Shown here one piece after another: positions 7,065 through 14,042 of a DNA stretch of 39,956 nucleotides. The stretch covers positions 1 to 39,956 of the forward strand of contig JBBRDK010000028.1 of the NCBI GenBank assembly GCA_038203955.1, written 5' to 3'. The position numbers and the translations under genes are program-made. This DNA comes from JALYUA01 sp038203955. Its GTDB lineage: Bacteria; Acidobacteriota; Thermoanaerobaculia; UBA5066; Gp7-AA6. Below the pieces are notes generated by a model. That model was not told the DNA's origin, did not search any database, and worked only from the letters and a program-made list of their open reading frames with translations. The first letter of the stretch is position 1. Each line of letters starts with the position of its first letter.

Positions 7065-8467
7065 AACAGCCACCCGAGCGCCACATTCCAGCGATCGGTC
7101 GACGAGCGGGCGCGGTCGTCGAAGTCCTGGTAGTCGGCTTTCACCACGATTTGCGGGATCGGCTTGAACTGGATCCCGAGGGTCCAGAGCCGCACGTCGT
7201 TGGCGCGGTCGCTCTCGAACCCGGCGGGCACGCGCTCCTGCGTCCGAAGACGCTCGTAGCGGAGAAAGGGCACCAGCGACGCGTCGCCGGCCCGCCGGAA
7301 CAGCACGTCGTAGCCGGCTTCGGCGTAGGCTCCCGAAAAGACCTCGGGCACCGAGCCCTCTCCCGTGAGGCCCGAGAGCACGTTGATCTGCGCGGCGTTG
7401 CCGATCGTGCCGCGCGCATAGAGCGCCCGCGTCTGGAGCCCGCGCCAGCGCCACTCGGCGTGAAGATCGAAGAGGGAGACCCGGCCCCGCAGGCGGCGTC
7501 CCTCGATCTCCCGGCCCTGGCCCGACCCCCCCACGTATCCGGAGGCTCCGGCCACGACGCCTGGCATTGCCACGTAGTCGACGCGCCCCGTCACGGCGAC
7601 GCTCTCCGCGAGCGCGTTCGAGCCCTCCTGCCGTCCGCCCCGGATCGCCTCGCCGGCGGAGAAGCCGGCGGCGTCGAGACCGTTGACGACGTATCCCCGG
7701 TAGACGAGAGGCCCCGCCTGCCCGAACACCCCGACACCGAGCTCGCTCCAGGTCGAGGGGAGAATCCGCTGTTCGACCTCCGGCCGGCTCGCTCCGAGGA
7801 AGACCGGCGGTTCATGCAGCTCGTTGACGAATCCCACGGGCACCAGGACGAGCCCGGCGCGGACCCCCGTGGCGCGGTTCTTTCCAAACAGGTAGTCGAG
7901 GTACGCGAACTCGACGGCGACCTCACCCTTTTCCTCGCTCCCCCCGCCCGTCGACGCGTGCTCGTACTCGACTTCCGAGTTGAACAGAAAATGCTCGTTG
8001 AACTTGTATCCGAAATAGAAAACGGCGCGCAGGAGATCGACGCGGTCGGAGAGATCCGAGCGAGTGCCGTCATCTTTCTTCCGCGAGAAATTCTGATAGA
8101 GCGCCTCGCCGTATCCGCCGATGGACACGCCGTGCTCCGAGCGGTAGACGCGGGAGGCTGCCGGCCCCAGACCCGGCACGGAATGGGAGGCGACGGCGCT
8201 GTCCGCGGCCTTTTCGGGAACGCCCGTCCTCAGCGTCTCGATCTCGCGCGTCAAGGCGTCGATCTGCACGCGAAGCTCCTCGAGAGCCCGGCGGGTCTCT
8301 TCGCTGGCGGCCCGGGACAGCGCATCGAGCCGCTTCTGAAGTTCCTCGATCTTCGCTTCGAGCTCTCGCGTTTTCTGCTCGGAAGCGGTCTGCGCCGGGA
8401 GCCTGGAGGGCAGGATCAGGAACAGCAGGCCGACGGCCACGCCCCCGATCCTCGTCACGAAATCCAC
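7061..8467 (-). CDS. Outer-membrane porin with N-terminal coiled coil
   Basis: 468 residues, GTG start. A signal peptide (to about residue 26, ending RLPAQ) is followed by a heptad-rich coiled coil (about 30-85, KTRELEAKIEELQKRLDAL). The rest is a beta-barrel of alternating hydrophobic strands similar to phosphate-selective porins (OprP/OprO type). It ends in GWLF, a C-terminal aromatic of the kind recognised by the Bam machinery. The gene overlaps apbE by 13 bp upstream and the FMN-binding gene downstream, so it belongs to the same operon. The substrate is unknown; a metal-complex or phosphate channel fits the neighbourhood. Confidence 0.85.
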   Translation of the reverse strand: MDFVTRIGGVAVGLLFLILPSRLPAQTASEQKTRELEAKIEELQKRLDALSRAASEETRRALEELRVQIDALTREIETLRTGVPEKAADSAVASHSVPGLGPAASRVYRSEHGVSIGGYGEALYQNFSRKKDDGTRSDLSDRVDLLRAVFYFGYKFNEHFLFNSEVEYEHASTGGGSEEKGEVAVEFAYLDYLFGKNRATGVRAGLVLVPVGFVNELHEPPVFLGASRPEVEQRILPSTWSELGVGVFGQAGPLVYRGYVVNGLDAAGFSAGEAIRGGRQEGSNALAESVAVTGRVDYVAMPGVVAGASGYVGGSGQGREIEGRRLRGRVSLFDLHAEWRWRGLQTRALYARGTIGNAAQINVLSGLTGEGSVPEVFSGAYAEAGYDVLFRRAGDASLVPFLRYERLRTQERVPAGFESDRANDVRLWTLGIQFKPIPQIVVKADYQDFDDRARSSTDRWNVALGWLF

Positions 8468-9528
8468 CTTTTCGCCGCAGCGCGCGGCGTCCAGGAGGGG
8501 AGCTGCCGCCAGGCCCGGCTGGCGCGGCGGGCGCCCGACGCATCCACGAAAAATACCGGGATGTTCCGGGCATCGGCAAACGCGAGCCCGGCCTCCGGGC
8601 CCATCACGAAGAGCGCGGTCGAAAGGCCATCGGCCCGCAGTCCTGCCGCGGCAAAGACGCTGGCGGCGCCGTGGAAGGCGGCCGCGCGGCCCGTGCGCGG
8701 GTCGATCAGGTGGCCCGGTTGCTCCGCGTCTCCCGACGTCGACAGCGACCCGTCGGGAATCACGACGCGGGAGACGACGCGTCCCGGCGTGTCCGGCGCC
8801 GCGACGGCGACTCGGCCGTAACGCTTCGTCCGGCCCGCCCGCGTCGCGGAGCCGAAGACGAGGATCTGTCCGCCGAAATTGAGGCGGGCGCTTTCGACGC
8901 CGCCCGCTCGCAGGGCGGCGGCGGCCGCGTCGAGCCCCTCCCCTTTTCCAAACGCGCCCGAGTCGACCGCCATCCCGGCCGACTCGAACGCGAGCGTGCC
9001 TCTGGCGAGGTCGAGATGAGCGTGACGGTAACCGATGGAAGTGGGAGCCGGCGCGGCGCCCTCGCCGTTCCCCGTCGCGGGAGGCGAGACGACCCTCGAG
9101 ATCGTGACGGCCCCGACGGTGGGATCGAACGTTCCGCCGGTTTCCTCGGCGAGGGCCAGGGCCCCGGCCAGGCTCTCCAGGGTTGCGGGCGAAAGGGCGA
9201 ACGGAGCTCGTCCCGCCGCGCGATTCGCGCGCGAGAGCTCGGACTCCGGCGACCAGTTCGAGAGGCGGTTCTCGACCCGGCCCACCGCCGCGAACGCGCG
9301 GTCGACCGCCGCCTCGAGCGAGGATGGGGGAAGAGGACCGGCCGCGTCGATCTCGAGAACGGTGCCCATCCGGTACTGGGCGCGGCGCACACCGTCCCGG
9401 ACCCGCCCGGCGGAAACGGCCGGCGGGCAGAGAATCGGCGCCGAGACCAGGACCGCGCCGCCAAGACAGAGACTCAGTCTCAACGCGACCGGGCGCCGCG
9501 ACGCCGGGGAAACGGGGGACCAGCTCAA
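8455..9528 (-). CDS. apbE: ApbE-type FAD:protein FMN transferase
   Basis: Transfers FMN from FAD to a Thr or Ser of exported flavoproteins, here most likely the FMN-binding protein of the same operon. Family blocks seen: FDPTVG, VDSGAFGKGEGLDAAA, LNFGGQILVFG, STSGDAEQ, HLIDPRTGRAA and LSTALFVMGPEAGLAFAD. The N-terminus is a signal sequence ending near PAVSAG. No ATG is available. TTG 9528, just after the fur stop, gives an RRP-containing n-region and is preferred; TTG 9483 is the alternative and overlaps a Fur-box-like palindrome. About 357 residues. An insertion rich in Pro/Ala/Gly follows FDPTVG. Confidence 0.9.
   Translation of the reverse strand: MSWSPVSPASRRPVALRLSLCLGGAVLVSAPILCPPAVSAGRVRDGVRRAQYRMGTVLEIDAAGPLPPSSLEAAVDRAFAAVGRVENRLSNWSPESELSRANRAAGRAPFALSPATLESLAGALALAEETGGTFDPTVGAVTISRVVSPPATGNGEGAAPAPTSIGYRHAHLDLARGTLAFESAGMAVDSGAFGKGEGLDAAAAALRAGGVESARLNFGGQILVFGSATRAGRTKRYGRVAVAAPDTPGRVVSRVVIPDGSLSTSGDAEQPGHLIDPRTGRAAAFHGAASVFAAAGLRADGLSTALFVMGPEAGLAFADARNIPVFFVDASGARRASRAWRQLPSWTPRAAAKRWIS
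9467..9483. promoter_or_regulatory. Second Fur-box-like palindrome, inside the 5' end of apbE
   Basis: CAGAGACT-C-AGTCTCAA. The inner 13 bases form perfect arms (GAGACT / AGTCTC). Fourteen bases (GACTCAGTCTCAAC) are identical to the palindrome in the fur/FTR1 gap. No AT-rich -10 sits at the right distance, so it may be an internal operator rather than a promoter, or simply coding sequence. Confidence 0.45.
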
Positions 9529-9530
9529 CG

Positions 9531-10043
9531 TCAGGCCGTCGGCAGTATGCGGAGCTTGCCGCCCGGGATGGCCGCCGACGCCGCCCGCCCGGCCTCGCGC
9601 GAGCTGACGCGCGGACGGCACTGCCTGCAGATTCCCCGCAACTGGTGGCTGTGGGAGAGCGCCAGGAAACCGTACCGCTCGCAAACCTGATCCTGAAGGC
9701 TCTCGATGGCCGGCTCGAAGAACTCGATCACGCGGCCGCACTCGTTGCAGATCAGGTGATCGTGGTGCTCCCCCGCCCGTAGCCGCTCGTAGCGATAGCC
9801 CGATTCCCCGATCCGGACGCGGCCGACGATTCCCGAATCGACGAGGAGATCGAGTGTGCGGTAGATCGTGGCCCGCGAGATCTTCTTGTGCTTGGTCCGG
9901 AGCCGCACGAGCAGCTCGTCCGCCTCGAAATGCTCGTGGCGGGCGAAAAGCTCGTCGAAGAGGGCCTGCCGCTCCGACGTGAGCTTCAGCCCCCGCTTTT
10001 CGAGGTATTTCCGGAAGATGCTCAGCTCGCGGTGGGGTTTCAT
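9531..10043 (-). CDS. fur: Fur-family metalloregulator
   Basis: 170 residues. The N-terminal winged helix (about 1-85, with SRATIYRTLDLLVDSG as recognition helix) is followed by the metal-binding dimerisation domain. Metal-site residues are the HHDH cluster at 93-96, C99 and C102 (CNEC), H131 and H133, and C139 and C142 (CRQC). The two CxxC pairs form the structural zinc site. About 28 extra residues at the C-terminus are unusual for Fur. ATG start with GGAGAGA upstream. It probably represses itself, the downstream flavin operon and the divergent FTR1 gene through the palindrome at 10067-10083. Fur rather than Zur or PerR is favoured by the FTR1 neighbour. Confidence 0.9.
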   Translation of the reverse strand: MKPHRELSIFRKYLEKRGLKLTSERQALFDELFARHEHFEADELLVRLRTKHKKISRATIYRTLDLLVDSGIVGRVRIGESGYRYERLRAGEHHDHLICNECGRVIEFFEPAIESLQDQVCERYGFLALSHSHQLRGICRQCRPRVSSREAGRAASAAIPGGKLRILPTA

Positions 10044-10066
10044 GGTCTCTCCGCGGGAATATGCGA

Positions 10067-10083
10067 TTGCGACTCAGTCTCAA
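10067..10083. promoter_or_regulatory. Fur-box-like operator shared by fur and FTR1 permease
   Basis: TTGCGACT-C-AGTCTCAA, an 8-1-8 palindrome with one mismatched pair, close in form to Fur boxes of the TTGAGAATNATTCTCAA type. It lies in the 98-bp divergent gap and overlaps the -35 elements predicted for both directions. The palindrome is seen directly; Fur binding is inferred. Confidence 0.7.
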
Positions 10084-10095
10084 CTGGCGTATTCT
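10067..10095 (+). promoter_or_regulatory. Putative promoter of the FTR1 permease gene
   Basis: TTGCGA (10067-10072), 17 bases, then TATTCT (10090-10095): sigma-70 spacing, with the -35 inside the Fur-like palindrome. In the opposite direction TTGAGA (10083-10078) is followed after 16 bases by TATTCC (10061-10056), a matching candidate promoter for fur. Confidence 0.5.
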
Positions 10096-10141
10096 TCCGC
10101 TCCCGGATCGTCGCTGTCAAGCCGGCAAGGAGCAGAGAGCC

Positions 10142-10924
10142 ATGTGGCAGGGATTCACGATCGCGCTGAGAGAGGGTATCGAGGCTTTTCTCATCGTCGC
10201 GCTCATCCTGTCCTATCTGAAGCGCACCGGCCGGATCGGCCTGGCCCGCGCCGTCTATGCCGCGACCGCCGTGTCCGTCGTCACCTGCTTCGGGGCCGGC
10301 CTTCTCTTCTCGAAGGCGGCAAACCAGTCGCTCTGGGAGGGCATCCTGGCGCTCGTCGCCGCCGCGCTCGTCGGGAGTCTTCTCGTGTACATGAAACGTG
10401 TCTCATCGCGCTTGAAAAGCGACATCGAGTCCCGCGTCGCGGCCCGGACTTCCGGGGCGACGGGCACGGGGGCGTTCTGGGGTGTCTTCGCCTTCACGCT
10501 GATGATGATCACGCGGGAGGGCATGGAGACGGCTCTCCTCATCTCGACCGCGCTCTTCCAGCTGAAGTCCTCGGCGGTCCTCCTCGGCCTCGGTCTCGGC
10601 ATCGTCGCCGCCGTGGCGATCGCCTTCGCCTGGACCCGCCTCGGCAAGGGAGTCGACATTCGCGGCCTGTTGAACGTCTCGTCGGTTTTCCTGCTGATCT
10701 TCCTGGTTCAGCTCGTCCTGTACGGGGTCCACGAGCTCTCCGAAGCCCGGATTCTCCCCGCCTCCCAGGCCGTGCACGACGCCACCGAGATCCTGGGCCC
10801 GGACGGGATCATCGGCCACATCCTCGCGTACGCACTGGCCATCGTCCCGACGGTCTGGCTCGCCAGTCTCTGGCTGCGCCGCCGCGCGGCAGGCCACGTA
10901 GCGGATGCCGGGAAAGCAGCGTAG
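10142..10924 (+). CDS. FTR1-family iron permease
   Basis: 260 residues with about seven membrane helices. Two REGxE iron-binding motifs, hallmarks of the FTR1/EfeU family, are present: REGIE at 10-14 and REGME at 125-129. It moves iron across the inner membrane, in characterised homologues after oxidation at the outer face. ATG 10142 is preferred because AAGGAG lies about nine bases upstream and the next upstream ATG would add 27 non-hydrophobic residues. No EfeO or EfeB partner is adjacent. It is divergent from fur across a shared operator. Confidence 0.93.
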   Translation: MWQGFTIALREGIEAFLIVALILSYLKRTGRIGLARAVYAATAVSVVTCFGAGLLFSKAANQSLWEGILALVAAALVGSLLVYMKRVSSRLKSDIESRVAARTSGATGTGAFWGVFAFTLMMITREGMETALLISTALFQLKSSAVLLGLGLGIVAAVAIAFAWTRLGKGVDIRGLLNVSSVFLLIFLVQLVLYGVHELSEARILPASQAVHDATEILGPDGIIGHILAYALAIVPTVWLASLWLRRRAAGHVADAGKAA

Positions 10925-10960
10925 GGACGGGAGGCGGTGGCGGGAGGGGGCAGGCGGAGA

Positions 10961-11056
10961 GATCGGGAAACGGGAAACGGGAGCCGAGCGACGGGAGCGA
11001 GACGGCCGCGGGACTTCGCGGTCAACTAGAATCGGGAATCGGGATCGGGAATCGAA
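10961..11056 (+). repeat. Dispersed 58-bp-type repeat, locus R1 (diverged)
   Basis: Order of blocks: GGGAAACGGGAAACGGGAGC, CGAGCGACGGGAGCGAGACG, GCCGCGGGACTTCGCGGTC, AACTAGAATCGGGAATCGGG. The core palindrome is degenerate (CCGCGGGACTTCGCGG). It sits in the convergent gap between the FTR1 gene and the lipoprotein gene. The remainder of 10925-11138 is low-complexity GGGA-rich sequence. Confidence 0.85.
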
Positions 11057-11138
11057 GGAAGAGACGGTCGGAGCCCAATCAGTATCCGACGCGGCGACGC
11101 CCAGCGCTCCCGCCTACCGCCTCCCGCCTTCCGTGCTC

Positions 11139-12023
11139 TTACAGCTCGTTCACCGGGCGGGCCGAGAAGAACAGATTCGGGAAGGCCTGTTTGAAGTAGT
11201 TCGTCACTTCGGTCACCAGGCGGTTATCCCCGTTCTTCCAGCCCGGATCCCGGAACTTGTACTCCTCGCCCGTGTAGGTGACGAACCCGACTTCGAGGCA
11301 GAGGTTCTGGTTCGGGCGCAGCACGCACGTGTTGAAGATCTCCTTGATGTTCTTGGCGTACACCGAGAAGTTCTTGTCGGCGTCCGCGCTACCCGTCCAG
11401 GAGATGGTCTCGCCGTCGACGACCAGCCGCCCCACGTTCTTCGTCGACGTGCCGAAGACGATGAAGCCCTTGCCCACGCGGGCCAGCCCGGAAAATTCGG
11501 CGCGGCGCGCGACGGCGGCGCCCGCGACCGCGGCGGGCGGCTGCCCGGACCGGAGCATCACCTCGAGAACCGTTTCTGAAACGCCCGCGGACCGCAGCTC
11601 CACGATCTCCGCGGTGTTCAGCTGATAGTTGACGTTCTCCGTCCTCACTTTGTTCAGGATGAACTCGTCGGAGAGCCCGGCCTGCTTCAGCTTCAGCACG
11701 TCCTGGTACGGGCGGGACGCGGCGGCGACGACGGGAGCGGGCGGCTGCGCGGGCACGGCGGCGGCCGGCGGCGGGGCGGCCGGCGCCGCAGGAACGGGCG
11801 CCGCCGGAGCGAGCGGCGCGGCCGCGGGAACAGAGGCGACAGGAGGCACCGTCGGTGCGGGCGCCGGGGGCGGCGTCGTCGGCGGGACGATGTTGGGATT
11901 GGGGCTCGAAACTCCGGTCCCGGGATTCGACGGGCCGGGAGGCGCCGGCGCCGCCCCCGTGGTGCTGCAGCCGGCCGCCGCGACGGCGCCGGCGATCCAG
12001 AGGACCCAGAAGCGCATTCGCAT
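11139..12023 (-). CDS. Lipoprotein with Pro/Ala-rich linker and C-terminal beta domain
   Basis: 294 residues. The lipobox AAAGC places the lipidated cysteine at C19. Residues 25-100 are a Pro/Ala-rich spacer that could cross the periplasm. Next come two related helical segments (about 105-160, QAGLSDEFILNKVR and SAGVSETVLEVMLRSG). The C-terminal domain (about 175-285) of predicted beta strands (GLARVGKGFIVFG, NVGRLVVDGETISW) may be PH-like. The function is not known. A promoter-like TACAAT lies in the divergent gap at about 12095. Confidence 0.75.
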   Translation of the reverse strand: MRMRFWVLWIAGAVAAAGCSTTGAAPAPPGPSNPGTGVSSPNPNIVPPTTPPPAPAPTVPPVASVPAAAPLAPAAPVPAAPAAPPPAAAVPAQPPAPVVAAASRPYQDVLKLKQAGLSDEFILNKVRTENVNYQLNTAEIVELRSAGVSETVLEVMLRSGQPPAAVAGAAVARRAEFSGLARVGKGFIVFGTSTKNVGRLVVDGETISWTGSADADKNFSVYAKNIKEIFNTCVLRPNQNLCLEVGFVTYTGEEYKFRDPGWKNGDNRLVTEVTNYFKQAFPNLFFSARPVNEL

Positions 12024-12170
12024 GAGAAGTCTCCTTATCCGTGTACCGCGTGCCTCGATGCTATCGAATCAGACGTTTCCGGGCGACGGGGTCGTTACAA
12101 TGCTCGCCGGAGGCTCCCGGGCCTGGAACTTGCTCCTCGCAACCTCGGCCACCCGGCCATGGAGGACCAC

Positions 12171-12371
12171 ATGAAGTGGATGGGACTCTATCTCCTCGGA
12201 TATGCCCTTCTCGTCGTCGGCGCGCTCTTGGCGCTCTGGAAGACCGGAGTTCTCGCCTCGATCGGCACGTTCTGGGTGGGCGTCGGTCTCCTGGTGGCGA
12301 TCGGGATCGGGATCATGATCGCCGTCGGAAACAGCGGGCGGAAAGAGAACATCACGATCGACAAGAGTTGA
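12171..12371 (+). CDS. Small two-helix membrane protein
   Basis: 66 residues from ATG 12171, chosen because GGAGG lies five bases upstream; ATG 12159 would put that ribosome binding site inside the gene. It has two hydrophobic helices (GLYLLGYALLVVGALLALW and a Gly/Ile-rich second one, FWVGVGLLVAIGIGIMIAV) and a polar tail. The last codon and TGA stop lie inside a heptad array (GTTGAGA), so the end of the protein may have been set by the repeat. Function unknown. Confidence 0.7.
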   Translation: MKWMGLYLLGYALLVVGALLALWKTGVLASIGTFWVGVGLLVAIGIGIMIAVGNSGRKENITIDKS

Positions 12372-12401
12372 GAGTTCTGAGTTGAGAGTTGAGAGTCCGG
12401 A
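12367..12401. repeat. Heptanucleotide repeat array E
   Basis: GTTGAGA, GTTCTGA, GTTGAGA, GTTGAGA, GTCCGGA, in exact period 7. It is the reverse complement of the TCTCAAC type seen in array A. It starts within the stop region of the small membrane gene. Further GCTGACA-like units continue to about 12465. Confidence 0.85.
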
Positions 12402-12466
12402 CCAGCGGTCTGACTCTTTTCGGGAGCTGACACCTGACTTCCCCCGGGCTGACTGAGAGCTGACAG

Positions 12467-13387
12467 CTACCTCGCCCGCCTCTTCCACGCGACGCCTTCC
12501 CAGCCGAACGAGAAGCGGTCCGGGTGGAGGATCTCGGCCAGGATCTCGAGGGTCTCGACCAGGCGGGGCCCGGGCCGGTTGAAGAACTGGTCGCCGTCGC
12601 AGAGGAAGACCGAACCGGTGTCGGCCGCGATGAGGTTATCGAACCCCAAAATTTCGCGGAGAAGGTCGGCCTCGGCTTCCGTCCGCGCGAGCGAAAACCC
12701 GCAGGGGAAGACGACGAGCACGTCGGGGTTCGCCCGAGCCAGCGCGCCCGGCTCGAGCCACGGCGAGTGCCGCCCCGCCTGCCCGAAGAGATTCTCCCCG
12801 CCGGCCATCTCGACGAGCTCGGGGATCCAGTTGCCGGCGGCCATGGGCGGCGCGAGCCATTCGATCGTGGCGACACGCGGGCGCCGCGGCGCGGAAGCCG
12901 CCTCGGACGCGATCGCGCTCATCCGCGCGGAAAGCCGGCGCGTCAGCGAGATCCCCCGTCGCGGCGACTCGAGGGACCCCGCAACCCGCTCGATGTCGGC
13001 GAGGACCTCGGTCACGGTGCTCGCTCCGAGCACGACCAGCCGGAGGTCGGGATCCGGGCCGAGCGCGTCGCCCACGTCTGCGAGGCTCACCGCGCAGACC
13101 TCGCAGTGGACCTGCGTGACGACGTGCGTAGGCGACAGCGACCGCAGCAGCTCGGTGTCGACTCTGTAAACCGAAACGCCCTCGGCGAGGCGCGCCTCGA
13201 CGCGGGAATGAATCTCGCGGCTCGAGCCCGCCGGGTCGATGAGAGGCGCCGTCAGGACCGGCAGATCCTCGACCTCCGGCGGGAAATCGCACTCGTGAGA
13301 CCGCCCGACCAGCGCGTCCGCGAACCCGAGCGCGGAGACGATCTCGGTCGCGGAAGGGAGAAGCGAGACGATGCGCGGCGAGGTCAC
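12467..13387 (-). CDS. Cobalamin-binding periplasmic-binding-fold protein without signal peptide (BtuF-like)
   Basis: 306 residues from GTG 13387; the protein proper begins SPRIVSLLPSATEI, the usual start of this family. Typical blocks are GRSHECDFPPEV, ITQ-like THVVTQVHCEVCAVS, and IEWLAPPMAAGNWIPELVEMAGG. It resembles BtuF but no export signal is visible from any plausible start, as in the widespread cytoplasmic cobalamin-binding group. It is the last gene of the riboswitch operon, after the adenosyltransferase, suggesting a cobalamin sequestering or delivery role. No BtuC or BtuD gene is in the window. Confidence 0.85.
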   Translation of the reverse strand: MTSPRIVSLLPSATEIVSALGFADALVGRSHECDFPPEVEDLPVLTAPLIDPAGSSREIHSRVEARLAEGVSVYRVDTELLRSLSPTHVVTQVHCEVCAVSLADVGDALGPDPDLRLVVLGASTVTEVLADIERVAGSLESPRRGISLTRRLSARMSAIASEAASAPRRPRVATIEWLAPPMAAGNWIPELVEMAGGENLFGQAGRHSPWLEPGALARANPDVLVVFPCGFSLARTEAEADLLREILGFDNLIAADTGSVFLCDGDQFFNRPGPRLVETLEILAEILHPDRFSFGWEGVAWKRRAR

Positions 13388-13439
13388 GGTGCGCGCGCCG
13401 GGACTTCCGGGAGGCCCGCGAAGCCGAATCCTCCGCGCG

Positions 13440-14003
13440 TCACGCGCGGCTGTCCCAGAGGACGTCGGGCTTTCCCTTGCGCGCGTTCTCGGCGCGCGCG
13501 AGAACGAACAGCGCATCGGAAAGCCGGTTCAGGTACCGCACCGTGTCGGGCCCGACGGGCTCGCTTCGAGAGAGGGCCAGGACGAGCCTCTCGACGCGAC
13601 GGCAGATGGTGCGCGCCAGATGGAGGTGGGCCGCTCCCGGCGATCCACCCGGCAGCACGAAGTTGTCGAGCGCGGGAATCGACTCGGACAGCCGGTCCAT
13701 CAACGTCTCGAGCGCGGTGACGTGGCGCTCCTCGATCCGCGGCACGGGCCGCCGTTCCTTTTGTTCTTCCCGGACGCACAGGTCGGCTCCGAGATGGAAC
13801 AGCTCGTTCTGGATCGATCGCAGCGGAGCCGACACCTCGGGGTCGAGACTCGCCGCGAGCGCCACGCCGATCGCGCTGTTCAGCTCGTCGACCGTTCCAT
13901 AGGCCTCGATGCGGGGCGAGTCCTTCGGGACGCGCCCGCCGTCTCCGAGCGACGTCATCCCGTCGTCCCCCGTGCGTGTGTAGACGCGTGTGATCCTCGG
14001 CAT
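13440..14003 (-). CDS. PduO-type cob(I)alamin adenosyltransferase
   Basis: Adds the adenosyl group from ATP to cob(I)alamin, making coenzyme B12. 187 residues, usual length. The N-terminal ATP-binding motif (RVYTRTGDDGMTSLGDG) and the C-terminal CRRVERLVLAL and RYLNRLSDALFVLAR helices are clear. ATG start. It lies 39 bp after the transporter/receptor fusion and 52 bp before the BtuF-like gene, so all three are probably one transcript under the cobalamin riboswitch. Confidence 0.95.
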   Translation of the reverse strand: MPRITRVYTRTGDDGMTSLGDGGRVPKDSPRIEAYGTVDELNSAIGVALAASLDPEVSAPLRSIQNELFHLGADLCVREEQKERRPVPRIEERHVTALETLMDRLSESIPALDNFVLPGGSPGAAHLHLARTICRRVERLVLALSRSEPVGPDTVRYLNRLSDALFVLARAENARKGKPDVLWDSRA

Positions 14004-14042
14004 CTTTCCGTCCTGTCTGCCGCGGAAGCGGCCGCCCGAACG

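Noticed and set aside
12024..12170. Promoter for the small membrane protein with TACAAT near 12095
   Set aside because: The hexamer is present but no -35 at proper spacing could be identified, so it is not listed as a feature.
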